Below, in pieces: positions 27,932-39,871 of a DNA stretch of 64,000 nt (its first letter is position 1; the number at the start of each line of letters is the position of its first letter). Made by a program: the position numbers and the translations under genes. The DNA is from JBBDJB01 sp040880125. Lineage in GTDB: Bacteria; Planctomycetota; Planctomycetia; Pirellulales; JBBDJB01. The DNA lies in contig JBBDJB010000024.1 of assembly GCA_040880125.1 (NCBI GenBank), positions 60,137 to 124,136 on the forward strand. The letters are read 5' to 3'. The notes under the pieces are model-generated. The model was not told where the DNA came from. It worked only from the letters and a program-made list of their open reading frames with translations, and did not search any database.

Positions 27932-29247
27932 AGGGCGGCTCCCGTCGTACTGCCAGCGGCACCGCCGGTGGCTCCCGCCGCGCCGGTAGTGGAGCTAGAA
28001 GCGGCCGCCTGCGCGGTCGGCAAGTGGACCAGCATGCGGAAGGGCGTCGCCGTTTGCCGGATCGCGTCGAGTGTGGCCGGCGAAATTTCGTCGGCGGGCG
28101 AGCTGCCATCGCGAACCGGAGCGATGTACACCACGACCTCCACCGCCAGTGGCAGGCCGCCGTTAAGCTGCGAATCCCATTCTGCCAGCCACTGGACGCC
28201 GTCGAAGAATTGAAACTCAATCGCCACTACCTCCGGCGCCAGCAGCTTCTCGCCCTGTTCGAAGATCGCGGCATCGCCCTGCTCGGTTGCCCAAACTGCG
28301 CTGGTGCGATCCACGGACCGCCGCACGAGTCCGCCTAGCTGCGGATCCAACAGCGGCAGCGGCACGGCCGACTGCGGGTCGTACAGCGCTCCCTGGCGGA
28401 CGTAGTAGCTGACGTTCTTGATATCGGAGATGTAGCCTGACTGCGCGGAAACATTGCCGCTCATGTAACTGGTGACTTCATCCAGGCGCGGCAGCCGGCT
28501 GACGTCCATTTGCAGTTCATACATCGTGCCGTAGAGGCCGGGCGCGCTGGTCATGGGGGAGGTGTCCGGCGTCGTGAGCTCCTCGCCGGATCCACTTCCG
28601 CCGGCACCGCCCGATCCCCCGCCGCCACCGGCGGAGTCGCCCCCGCCTTCTTCGCCCCCGCCCTCTTCGCCCCCGCCGGAACGGGTCGGCTGACGGTTGC
28701 GTCCTCCGCCGCCACCGCCTTGCCCGCCGCCACCCTGGCTGGGCTGCATTACGCCCGAGACATCCTGCGGCTCGTAGAGGACCACGCCGCGGAGGTCGTT
28801 GGCGACCATCCGCAATACGTTTCGGGCGAGCTTCGCTTCTTCCACCCCCGTGCGCGAGACGTTGGTCGCCCGCATGTAGAGGTGCATGCCGAAGCCCAGC
28901 ACCACCAGCAGCGCACCGGCCAGCGCCACTGCTAGGATCACTTCCAGCAGCGTGAAGCCAGGGCGCGCGTGGCCGAGTCTGCTCCCTCGCCCTTTCCGGG
29001 AGAGGGTCTTCAAGCTGGTTTTCTTGCGCGGTGACCCGATTTGGGAGGGCGTCCTCACATTCCCTCTCCCCTCCGGGGAGAGGGTTAGGGAGAGGGGCTT
29101 CAAATCCCGCCTCTCGCCCGGCGACGATATTGGAGTAAGGATCGCAATTTCAATACCCCCTCTCCCAGCCTCTCCCCGGAGGGGCGAGGCGTTAAAGGGC
29201 CCTGCACTACAGGTGACTTGGTCATGACCGAATCGCTGCGCGATCAT
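27928..29247 (-). CDS. gspJ: Type II secretion minor pseudopilin GspJ with very long leader
   Basis: A 439-residue minor pseudopilin. The start is the ATG at 29247, overlapping the gspI stop (TGATG); a longer open frame upstream is only an out-of-frame shadow of gspI. The prepilin cleavage site GHARPG/FTLLEV is at residue 97/98, so the leader is 97 residues instead of the usual 6-25. Most of that leader is encoded by three family C palindromes. The mature protein has the type IV pilin helix, a glycine/glutamate-rich insert (about residues 165-230) and a GspJ-like globular part ending in a Ser/Thr/Gly-rich tail. It overlaps gspK by four bases. Confidence 0.85.
   Translation of the reverse strand: MIAQRFGHDQVTCSAGPFNASPLRGEAGRGGIEIAILTPISSPGERRDLKPLSLTLSPEGRGNVRTPSQIGSPRKKTSLKTLSRKGRGSRLGHARPGFTLLEVILAVALAGALLVVLGFGMHLYMRATNVSRTGVEEAKLARNVLRMVANDLRGVVLYEPQDVSGVMQPSQGGGGQGGGGGGRNRQPTRSGGGEEGGGEEGGGDSAGGGGGSGGAGGSGSGEELTTPDTSPMTSAPGLYGTMYELQMDVSRLPRLDEVTSYMSGNVSAQSGYISDIKNVSYYVRQGALYDPQSAVPLPLLDPQLGGLVRRSVDRTSAVWATEQGDAAIFEQGEKLLAPEVVAIEFQFFDGVQWLAEWDSQLNGGLPLAVEVVVYIAPVRDGSSPADEISPATLDAIRQTATPFRMLVHLPTAQAAASSSTTGAAGATGGAAGSTTGAAL
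28988..29190. repeat. Three family C palindromes inside the gspJ leader
   Basis: CCCTCGCCCTTTCCGGGAGA at 28988, CCCTCTCCCCTCCGGGGAGA at 29061 (extended by TTAGGGAGAGGGG), and CCTCTCCCAGCCTCTCCCCG at about 29160. The family consensus pairs CCCTCTCCC with GGGAGAGGG. They are in frame and translated (for example as SLTLSPEGRG) between the start codon and the prepilin cleavage site. Confidence 0.8.
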
Positions 29248-29804
29248 CACGGCCCTCCTGCGGTCGAGGAGCCGCCCGTGCCGGATGTTGTGCTCTCCGG
29301 CGTAATGGGAATCAGCGCGGTCATTGCATCGGGATCGACCATCCACCGGGTCAACGTATAGGACAATGGCTGATTGGCCGTGGCCACCGCCTGTGTGACG
29401 GTGATCTCGACCGCCACCAGGGCCGGCTCGTTCAAGCTCAGCACGTTGACCGAGTACGACCAGTCCGCCGATGCCGCTCCGTCCATCACGGAGTCGAAGG
29501 CCGAGCCCTGCACCGGCGATGGCACATAGCCCAGGGCCATCAGTTCGGACATCTTGCTGGCGGCCAGGATCTCGGCCTGGGTGAGCTGCTCGGCCTCCGT
29601 TGCGCTGCGGATGGCCGTCCGCAGGACTTCGCCCAGGGCCGCCAGCGAGGTGGCCAGGATCGCCAGCGCGAGGATCACCTCCAGCAGCGTGAATGCCCGG
29701 CGCTGGCTGCCCGCCTCGACGCCCCTGGCAGTGCTTCTGCGCAGACAGGAATGTCTGTGCCACCGGGTGGCCTTTGGTTTGGAAGCAGTGGCGATTGATT
29801 TCAT
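29247..29804 (-). CDS. gspI: Type II secretion minor pseudopilin GspI
   Basis: A 185-residue minor pseudopilin. The ATG at 29804 overlaps the gspH stop (ATGA). The prepilin site is SQRRA/FTLLEV at residues 37/38, with alanine rather than glycine at -1, which prepilin peptidases tolerate. The helix continues ILALAILATSLAALGEV, matching the family. The leader contains WHRHSCLRR, encoded by a family A palindrome at 29741-29764. The longer frame upstream is a shadow of gspH. It overlaps gspJ by one base. Confidence 0.87.
   Translation of the reverse strand: MKSIATASKPKATRWHRHSCLRRSTARGVEAGSQRRAFTLLEVILALAILATSLAALGEVLRTAIRSATEAEQLTQAEILAASKMSELMALGYVPSPVQGSAFDSVMDGAASADWSYSVNVLSLNEPALVAVEITVTQAVATANQPLSYTLTRWMVDPDAMTALIPITPESTTSGTGGSSTAGGP
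29741..29764. repeat. Family A palindrome inside the gspI leader
   Basis: GCAGACAGGAATGTCTGTGC at 29741-29760 followed by CACC. It retains the CAGACA/TGTCTG arms and is translated in frame as part of the part of GspI removed by prepilin peptidase. Confidence 0.8.
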
Positions 29805-30538
29805 AACGCCAACTCGGATCGAGGGACCAGGGGGCTGGTGCGGGCGGTGCCCGTCACGCCACGCAGCGATAGCACCACGCACAGGTCGCTGACGTTGACC
29901 AGCGTCAGGTACGCGTCGGAGGTCGATCCGTCGGGATAGAACAGTATCGGCGGGGACCAGGTGCCGCCGGAGTTCGGCTGCACCGACTGCAGCGTCTGGG
30001 CCTGCTCCACCGCCAGCACCCGCTCGTCGACCACTTGATCGGTGGAGTTGAACATCACGTCCTCGGGCAGCGTGCCGGCCACCGAGCGGCCTTGCAACAG
30101 ATCCCCTGCCGACTCGGTGAGCTCCGTACCGACCGCTTGCCCGCTGGTGCCGCCCTGTGCCGAGGTGGTGGCGTACAGCGGATCGATGCGGAATTGCGGC
30201 CCGCCCAGCTCGTAGCGGAAGGCGACGATGTTGCCCGAGGACATCGCCTCGAGCCGGGCCGATCCCCACTCCGCGCGGATCTGGTCGGCGGCCCGCGTCA
30301 GGCGGCTGTGCTGGAGCGTTCCCTGCAAAGCCGGCCAGGCGAACCCGCCGATCAGCGTCAATACGACCAGCACCAACAGCACTTCGACGAGCGTAAAACC
30401 GCGGCGGCGGTCGACGCACCACCGCTCACGGCTTTGCCCTGGAAGTCTGCTCGCGGCACGGCGGAACAAGTCAGCCGTGGCACACAGCCTGCGACGCGGT
30501 CGAAGATTCAAAGCGGTTGCCTCTTCCCCCTGGATCAA
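29801..30538 (-). CDS. gspH: Type II secretion minor pseudopilin GspH
   Basis: A 245-residue pseudopilin with prepilin site VDRRRG/FTLVEV at residues 47/48 and helix LLVLVVLTLIGGFAWPAL. The start is probably TTG at 30538, overlapping the gspG stop (TTGA), which gives a 47-residue leader. A later start cannot be excluded. The globular domain (about 80-240) ends in LVPRSELAL. It lies in the usual order G-H-I-J-K. Confidence 0.83.
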   Translation of the reverse strand: MIQGEEATALNLRPRRRLCATADLFRRAASRLPGQSRERWCVDRRRGFTLVEVLLVLVVLTLIGGFAWPALQGTLQHSRLTRAADQIRAEWGSARLEAMSSGNIVAFRYELGGPQFRIDPLYATTSAQGGTSGQAVGTELTESAGDLLQGRSVAGTLPEDVMFNSTDQVVDERVLAVEQAQTLQSVQPNSGGTWSPPILFYPDGSTSDAYLTLVNVSDLCVVLSLRGVTGTARTSPLVPRSELAL

Positions 30539-30969
30539 TACGTGAGGCGCCAGTTGCCGATGTCGTCCTCGCTGCCGTCGACGCCATCGGGACCGGCCGA
30601 CCAGATGTCGAAGGTCGTCGGGTTCTGTTTGCCGGGAACCTCATAGCGATACTCGTTACCCCACGGATCGACTGGAAGCTGCTCTTCCAGATACGGTCCG
30701 CGCCACTTGTTCACGTTGTAGGTATCGCCCTGCGCGACCATCAAGTCGTTCATCGAGGTCGGGTAAGCGCCCATGTGATGGTGATAGAGAGGGATCACCC
30801 GCTTGACGATGTCGACCTGCCCCTGAGCGGCGTCGATTCTCGCGCCTTCTTGCGTTCCTGAGAAAGTGGTGGCCGCCAGGCCGCCGAGGATCACGAGGAT
30901 CACCAGCACCAGGAGGACTTCCATCAACGTAAAACCTTCGCGCCTGCGCGGCGTTGTGCAACGTGCCAT
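30535..30969 (-). CDS. gspG: Type II secretion major pseudopilin GspG
   Basis: A 144-residue major pseudopilin that polymerises into the pseudopilus. Short leader MARCTTPRRREG cleaved before FTLMEVLLVLVILVILGGLA (Glu5 of the mature protein is present). The C-terminal region has the GspG signature: GPYLEEQLPVDPWGNEYRYE and the calcium-loop-like WSAGPDGVDGSEDDIGNW. GGGAG lies about nine bases before the ATG. It follows gspF by 55 bases. Confidence 0.95.
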   Translation of the reverse strand: MARCTTPRRREGFTLMEVLLVLVILVILGGLAATTFSGTQEGARIDAAQGQVDIVKRVIPLYHHHMGAYPTSMNDLMVAQGDTYNVNKWRGPYLEEQLPVDPWGNEYRYEVPGKQNPTTFDIWSAGPDGVDGSEDDIGNWRLTY

Positions 30970-31024
30970 GACTTATCACTCCCATGCAAAAAGAAAAAAC
31001 GTGTTCGTGTTGACTACTTGCCCG

Positions 31025-32230
31025 CTATACCGCCATGCCCATCCGCATCACCGGGACCAAAAGTGCGACGACCACCACCAGTACGATCCCGGCCAGGATC
31101 AACAGCATCACCGGCTCCAGCAGCCGCACCGCAAGGTCGAGCTGGCGCCAGGTTTGCTTCTCGAGCGAATCCGCTATATCGGTTAACACCGTTTCCAGCG
31201 TATTGGACTCCTCGGCGACGGAAATCATCTCAACGATGTCTTGTGGAAAATGCCCGGACTGGCCCAGCGGCACCGCCAGCGACTCGCCGGCGGTAATGTT
31301 GTCCGCTGCCTTTTGCACGGCCTCGGACAGCACGACATTCCCGGTCGAATCACTGCTGATCCGCAGCGAGCGGACGATCGGCACGCCGCCGTGCAGCAGT
31401 GTCCCCAGCACGCGGCAGAAACGCGCCACCGCGAAGCGGACGTAGATCGTGCCGGCCATCGGCAGCTTCAACCGCACGCGGTCCATCAGCCGCCGGCCTT
31501 CTTTGGTTTGCAGTCTCGCCCGTAGAAGGAAGAACGCGATTACGAGTCCCAACAACAACAGCAGCCCGTAACTCTGCATCACTTTGCTCGCGCCGACCAC
31601 CAGGTCGGTGACGAAGGGCAATTGGCCCTCTTCGCGCAGCCGCGCGAACAGGCTCTCAAACTTCGGCACGACAAAGATCACCAGCACGTTGATGACGACT
31701 GTGCCGACGATCGCCAAGAAACCTGGATAAGCCAGCGCCCCCACGACGCGGCCCTTCAATTCGTCCTGCTGTTCGGTGAACATCGCCACGCGGTTGAGCG
31801 CCTCTTCCAGAAAGCCGCCTTCGGCGCCGGCCCGGACGATGCTGGTGGCCAATTCCGAAAACGCCTTCGGGTGGCGTGACATCGCGTCGGCCAGCGAGTC
31901 GCCTTCCTCAATGCGGCCGTGAACGTCGCCCAGCACCTGCCGCAGACCTGCGTGCGAGCACTGCCGCCGCAGCACGTCGATCGACCGCAACAGCGGCACG
32001 CCGCTGCGCAACAGCGCGGCAAGCTGGTTGTACGTGGTGGCTACCAACTGCGGCTTCACGCGTGGTGAGCGCCGCAGCCGAAACTGTGTCTCCTCTTTGA
32101 CGGCGACTTCCAGCGGGAACAGCTCGCGTCCCGACAGCAACGAGACCGCTTCCCGTTGGGTGGTGGCCTCCAGCGTACCGGCCACGCGCTGGCCGGTGGC
32201 ATCTCGGGCGACGTAGGCAAAATTAGTCAT
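31025..32230 (-). CDS. gspF: Type II secretion inner-membrane platform protein GspF
   Basis: A 401-residue polytopic inner-membrane protein with two T2SSF domains (about residues 65-190 and 265-390) and about three membrane segments. The start at 32230 gives MTNFAYVARDATGQRVAGTL, the canonical GspF/PilC N-terminus; the open frame extends 26 codons further without support. Family features are RSGVPLLRSIDVLRRQ and HGGVPIVRSLRIS. It follows gspE after about 180 bases and precedes gspG. Confidence 0.94.
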   Translation of the reverse strand: MTNFAYVARDATGQRVAGTLEATTQREAVSLLSGRELFPLEVAVKEETQFRLRRSPRVKPQLVATTYNQLAALLRSGVPLLRSIDVLRRQCSHAGLRQVLGDVHGRIEEGDSLADAMSRHPKAFSELATSIVRAGAEGGFLEEALNRVAMFTEQQDELKGRVVGALAYPGFLAIVGTVVINVLVIFVVPKFESLFARLREEGQLPFVTDLVVGASKVMQSYGLLLLLGLVIAFFLLRARLQTKEGRRLMDRVRLKLPMAGTIYVRFAVARFCRVLGTLLHGGVPIVRSLRISSDSTGNVVLSEAVQKAADNITAGESLAVPLGQSGHFPQDIVEMISVAEESNTLETVLTDIADSLEKQTWRQLDLAVRLLEPVMLLILAGIVLVVVVALLVPVMRMGMAV

Positions 32231-32411
32231 TGGTGTGCGGCCCCAATTAGTCGTACAGCGACGTGCGGGGAGTCGAAAAAGGGGACTGGCTCGGTGCACG
32301 TTTGGCAAGCTTGCTGGAAATCATGGTAGTGCATCGTGCCTGTCCCCGTTTTTCGGCGGCCCACAGAGGCGCGACGTGGGACGCTCTGCAACGCAGGTTG
32401 TGTGACCATCA

Positions 32412-34109
<1,698 letters not shown>

Positions 34110-34466
34110 GATATGTTGACCCAAACCGATTGGAGTGATTGAACTTCGGAGGGATGCCGGAAAAGCGGCCGACCCGCTCGCCGGCGGCCCGCATCGGCGA
34201 GACGTGCACCAGGACGATCCGCGTAAGGCGCGCCGTCTGTATCCAGCTTAAACGCGCCACCCACTGCCGGTCCAGCAAGATCGCTTAAGCCGTTTCGGCC
34301 GCTGGCGGCGGATTGCGCCGCTTTTGGCCTCAATTGATTAAACCCCTTGGCCTGCCAGTGGTTTCGCCCCGTGGAATTGCCCTGAACGTTCCCCTCAAAA
34401 GGGGCGAAAACGCTACATCGACGGCACCGAGCGGCCACGCACAGACATTCCTGTCTGTGTCCTCTC
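34110..34466. other. Intergenic region upstream of gspE, probably carrying the gsp operon promoter
   Basis: No gene is supported. It lies between the inositol oxygenase stop and the gspE start, both on the minus strand, and contains a family A palindrome at 34437-34460. Confidence 0.5.
34437..34460. repeat. Family A palindrome
   Basis: CACGCACAGACATTCCTGTC from 34435, continuing TGTGT. Arms CACAGACA/TGTCTGTG with a TTCC loop, immediately after the inositol oxygenase stop codon. Confidence 0.85.
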
Positions 34467-35348
34467 CTACCAGCGAATCGCCCCCGGGAAATATCGCCCG
34501 ATCAGGTCCTCGTAATAGGGCCGCAACCGATTCATATCCGGCGGCGCGTCCGACTTCGAATAAAGATCATACGGGTTGAACGCCCGCACCCACTCGAACA
34601 TCTCCCGGTCGTGGTCGTCCAGCAGATGGCCGTACTGCCCCTCGCGATGGATCGGGTAGCAGGAATGATAGCGGATCATGTACAGCGCCGGCTCGGGCAG
34701 GTAGTCCTTCACGACGTGGTACAGGTATTCATCGTGTCCCCACGAGAGGTAGACATTTTTCAGCCCGCAGCCTTCCCGGTAGATGCCGCAGGGTGATTGA
34801 TACTCCGCAACGTGGCTGTCCGGGTTGTCTTGAAAGAACTCCGCCAAGACGATTCTTTCTGAAAACCGGCAGCCGACCGGAAACGTATCGCCGACGACCG
34901 CCCACTGCGGCTCGCCGAACAGGCACAGCACCTTTCCCAGGTCGTGAATCAGGCCGGTGAGGACGAACCAGTCCGGCTGGCCGTCCTGGCGGATGGCCTC
35001 GGCCGTCTGCATCAAGTGTTCGATCTGCGTCAGTTCGGTGTCCGGATCGCTGTCGTCGACCAGCGTGTTGAGAAACTCCATCGCCTCCCAGATGCTCAAC
35101 TTCCGACGATCCAGCGCGAAATACTCCTGCCGCTTCTGCTTCACGAAGTCGAGCGTCTGGTGCGTATGGTTCAGCCGATAGAACTCGCGCACGCCCGGCC
35201 GCACATCGGCCGCATAGTCGCGAAACGCCTCGCGCGGCTTCGCACCGTCACCGCCGTCTTCGCGCGGGTAGCGGCGCAGCAGGTCGTCCTCCCACTGGTC
35301 GAGACTCTCCAGCGGACCACCGTTTTCGTCGCGAGTCGGCTCGTACAT
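34467..35348 (-). CDS. Myo-inositol oxygenase
   Basis: A 293-residue non-heme di-iron oxygenase converting myo-inositol to D-glucuronate. The HD-fold ligands expected for the family are all visible: His111 (IEHLMQTAEA), His135-Asp136 (TGLIHDLGKV), His205 (LSWGHDEYLY), His228 (MIRYHSCYPIH) and Asp261 (NPYDLYSK). The C-terminus DLIGRYFPGAIRW is family-like, and length matches eukaryotic enzymes. The start at 35348 has GGGGAT upstream; the frame extends 16 codons further. No inositol catabolism partners are adjacent. Confidence 0.93.
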   Translation of the reverse strand: MYEPTRDENGGPLESLDQWEDDLLRRYPREDGGDGAKPREAFRDYAADVRPGVREFYRLNHTHQTLDFVKQKRQEYFALDRRKLSIWEAMEFLNTLVDDSDPDTELTQIEHLMQTAEAIRQDGQPDWFVLTGLIHDLGKVLCLFGEPQWAVVGDTFPVGCRFSERIVLAEFFQDNPDSHVAEYQSPCGIYREGCGLKNVYLSWGHDEYLYHVVKDYLPEPALYMIRYHSCYPIHREGQYGHLLDDHDREMFEWVRAFNPYDLYSKSDAPPDMNRLRPYYEDLIGRYFPGAIRW

Positions 35349-35383
35349 CGGGCTATCCCCAGTGGCACGGACAGTAGCTTGTG

Positions 35384-35400
35384 GTGGCACAGACATTCCT
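35384..35400. repeat. Truncated family A palindrome
   Basis: GTGGCACAGACATTCCT only; the 3' arm is missing. It lies upstream of the inositol oxygenase gene. Confidence 0.6.
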
Positions 35401-35467
35401 TGCCGTTGCGGTCCATTCTACGCTCACGGCCACTGCCGGTTCGTAACTTTCCTCGCCGGGGCAGCCC

Positions 35468-36820
35468 TTATCCCACCAGTTCCCGCAACGGTTCGGCGGC
35501 GGGATCGACCATGTAGTGCGGCCGGCCGTGCAGATCATGCTGCGTCGTCGATAGCACGTCGATTCCCAAATTGCGGTACAGCGTGGCGAAGACCTCGGGG
35601 AAGGTGACCGCCCGCTCGATCGGCTCGCCGCCCAGGCGGTCGGTCTGGCCGATCACCTGACCGGTCTTCATGCCGCCGCCGGCCATCAGGGCGCACGACA
35701 CCCGCGGCCAGTGATCGCGTCCGGCGTCCTTGTTGACCTTCGGCGTGCGACCGAACTCGCCCCAGGCGATGACCGTCACGTCGCGATCCAAGCCGCGCTC
35801 GTGCAGGTCCTCGACCAGCGCCGATAGCCCGCGGTCGAACACCGGCAGCTCATCTTCGGCGGCTGTGAAGTTGTTGCCGTGCCAATCCCAGAAGCTGTAG
35901 TTGACGGTTACCACCCGCGCGCCGGCTTCGACCAGCCGTCGGGCGAGCAGCAAGTTCTGCGGAACGCGCGGCGCGCCGTCGCCCCTCGGGCGCTTCTCGT
36001 CACCGCTGCCGTAGCGCTCCACGGTACGCGGGTCTTCTTTCGACAGGTCGAGCGCCTCGAACAGCCGCGACGAGGTGAGAATGCCGATCGCCTGTTCGGT
36101 GAAGGCGTCCATGCCGTCCATGGTGCCGGTGGCATCCCACTTGCGTCGGAACTGATCGACGCCCTCCAGCAGCCGCCTTCGGTCGGCCAGCCGATCGGAC
36201 GAGATGCCCTGCAGGACCATGTTCTCGCGGCTGGGTCCGTTTGGGCGGAACGATTGATTGGCCAGCCCCACCATGCCAGGGCCGGGCTCGTTGTACGGCT
36301 GATGCTGCGTCGTGTAGCACAGACTGACGAAAGGGGGCGTGCCGCGGTGCACCGGCCCCTGGAGCTTGGCCACCGATGAACCGAGGTGCGGCCAGTCGCC
36401 GGCCGGCCGCTTTTCGACCGGGTCGCGGCCGGTCATGCATTGGTACGATTCGTGGCGATCGTGTGCGCCGACCACGGTGCGGATCGGCACGAGCTTGTCC
36501 ATCATCGCCGCCAGCCGCGGCAGATGCTCGCACACCTGAATGCCGGGCACGTTGGTCGGGATGGCCCGAAACGGGCCGCGGATCTCGCGCGGAGCGTCGA
36601 GCTTGATGTCGTACATGTCCTGGTGCGGCGGTCCGCCGCACAGATACACCATGATCACTGCCTTGTGCCGCGAGGCGGCCGGCGACGTGGTGGCGGCCTC
36701 CAGCAGCCGCGGCAGCGTCAGGCCGCCCAGGGCCAATCCGCCGATCCGCAGAAAGCCGCGGCGGTTGATCCCATCGCAAAAACGTCGACGCGAATCGGCC
36801 GGATCGTAAATGGTCAGCAT
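35468..36820 (-). CDS. DUF1501 domain protein without an adjacent DUF1549/1553 partner
   Basis: A 450-residue exported protein. The start at 36820 gives MLTIYDPADSRRRFCDGINR followed by the Tat-like RRGFLRIGGLALGGLTLPRL. DUF1501 features include VYLCGGPPHQDMYDIKLDAP, a WDWHGNNF segment and WGEFGRTPKVNKDAGRDHWP near residue 375. The open frame continues 177 codons upstream, but that part is encoded by palindromes and has no signal sequence. Unlike the pair at 16.8-19.8 kb, no DUF1549/DUF1553 gene is next to it. It is divergent from the gamma-glutamyltranspeptidase gene. Confidence 0.88.
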   Translation of the reverse strand: MLTIYDPADSRRRFCDGINRRGFLRIGGLALGGLTLPRLLEAATTSPAASRHKAVIMVYLCGGPPHQDMYDIKLDAPREIRGPFRAIPTNVPGIQVCEHLPRLAAMMDKLVPIRTVVGAHDRHESYQCMTGRDPVEKRPAGDWPHLGSSVAKLQGPVHRGTPPFVSLCYTTQHQPYNEPGPGMVGLANQSFRPNGPSRENMVLQGISSDRLADRRRLLEGVDQFRRKWDATGTMDGMDAFTEQAIGILTSSRLFEALDLSKEDPRTVERYGSGDEKRPRGDGAPRVPQNLLLARRLVEAGARVVTVNYSFWDWHGNNFTAAEDELPVFDRGLSALVEDLHERGLDRDVTVIAWGEFGRTPKVNKDAGRDHWPRVSCALMAGGGMKTGQVIGQTDRLGGEPIERAVTFPEVFATLYRNLGIDVLSTTQHDLHGRPHYMVDPAAEPLRELVG

Positions 36821-37077
36821 GGGCGCGTTACCACGGGCGTGAAGGTGAGTGAGCCGTCGATCGGCCGGCAGCTCGGGTGGCGATGTATTTGCCCTGGCGG
36901 GTACGGTGGGCAACTGTGGCGTGGCCAACAACTTACACCAATAGCCGTGTTGAAGGCAAGTTTCTCGCCGCCCGCTGGGGGCGTACCCTGTATAAGCGTC
37001 AACACCGGCCGACCACCGGCGCGACAACATTGCTCGCCGTAACCCGGCCCACCGCTTCGCCTTTGCCGAGACCCGCC

Positions 37078-39012
<1,935 letters not shown>

Positions 39013-39044
39013 TTTGTCAAAGATCGAATGCCATTAATGAACCA

Positions 39045-39129
39045 GTGGCAAAGACATTCCTGTCCGTGCAGTGCCCATCTGTGGCAGCAGTGGCACTTGG
39101 GTGCCACTGCTGGCCTTGCCCAGCAGTGC
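39045..39129. repeat. Family A and B palindromes downstream of the RAYT gene
   Basis: A family A element (GTGGCAAAGACATTCCTGTC from 39045) is followed by a degenerate B half (GTGGCAGCAGTGGCAC, 39081-39096) and a good B element (GTGCCACTGCTGGCCTTGCC from 39101, then CAGCAGTGC). They sit between the ggt stop and the end of the convergent RAYT gene. Confidence 0.8.
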
Positions 39130-39270
39130 ATTGGCTCGGCTCGTGAGCGGCCTCAATCGAATGTGACGGCGCCCACTTGTGGCCTTTACGATTTGTCGTC
39201 CATCATCAGTCGGAACTGCCCTCGCATTGGGGCCTCTCATCAATTCGCCATCAGAACAACAGCTGCGTCG

Positions 39271-39852
39271 TTACTCCAAGAATTCCGGCGGCAGTTTCCC
39301 TAGCGGCGGCAGAACTGGGTCGATCTGTGCTTCTGGCTCGATAAACCGCCGAGCGCTCGACCATTTCCAGTCGACGGCCTTGAAGCACAGTCCACGGCGG
39401 ACCGGATTCATGTGGATATAGTCGATGGCCGAAATCACGGTCGATGGCTCGGTGATGTTGCGATCGTAGCCCGGTCCTTCCTGCCAGAAGCGAAAGGTCA
39501 TCACTCCCGGCCGTTGCGGAATGGTGAGCCGATTGAGCAGCGGGCCTTTCGATGCCGACAGTTCCTTCTTCACACGAAACGACAGCGGCCGCTTGATCGC
39601 TCCAAGAAGTACGGAAACGGTCGACGCTTTCCTCCGCGGCACCACAAGCAAATGCACGTGCTCCGGCATGAAGACGAACGCAACCAGATCGAACCCGTGT
39701 CGCTCAGTGGCGTTGCCGATGCACTCAGCCAGATAGCGTTGCCAGCGTTCGTTGGTTAACAAGGGCATACGACCATAGCAGGAGAACGTCAGTTCGCGAG
39801 CATCGCCTGGAGCTTCGTAGTGTTTGACGAGTTTTCGATGAAGTTTGGCCAT
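39271..39852 (-). CDS. REP-associated tyrosine transposase (RAYT, Y1_Tnp/IS200-like HUH domain)
   Basis: A 193-residue single-strand DNA transposase-like protein. The start at 39852 gives MAKLHRKLVKHYEAPGDARE. The HUH metal motif is His65-Val-His67 in FMPEHVHLLVVPRR, and the catalytic tyrosine is Tyr145 in AIDYIHMNPVRRGLC, as in RAYTs of the TnpA-REP family. The C-terminal WKWSSARRF segment is also typical. Known RAYTs bind and cleave REP palindromes as single strands. Here B palindromes lie 20 bases upstream of the start, with further A and B palindromes upstream and downstream, consistent with this protein mobilising them. The longer open frame upstream is encoded by palindromes and a gene fragment. 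Confidence 0.92.
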   Translation of the reverse strand: MAKLHRKLVKHYEAPGDARELTFSCYGRMPLLTNERWQRYLAECIGNATERHGFDLVAFVFMPEHVHLLVVPRRKASTVSVLLGAIKRPLSFRVKKELSASKGPLLNRLTIPQRPGVMTFRFWQEGPGYDRNITEPSTVISAIDYIHMNPVRRGLCFKAVDWKWSSARRFIEPEAQIDPVLPPLGKLPPEFLE

Positions 39853-39871
39853 GGTCGGTGACGCCAAAACT

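Noticed and set aside
29248..29763. Upstream extension of the gspJ frame by 172 codons
   Set aside because: That part is an out-of-frame reading of gspI; the TGATG overlap fixes the gspJ start at 29247.
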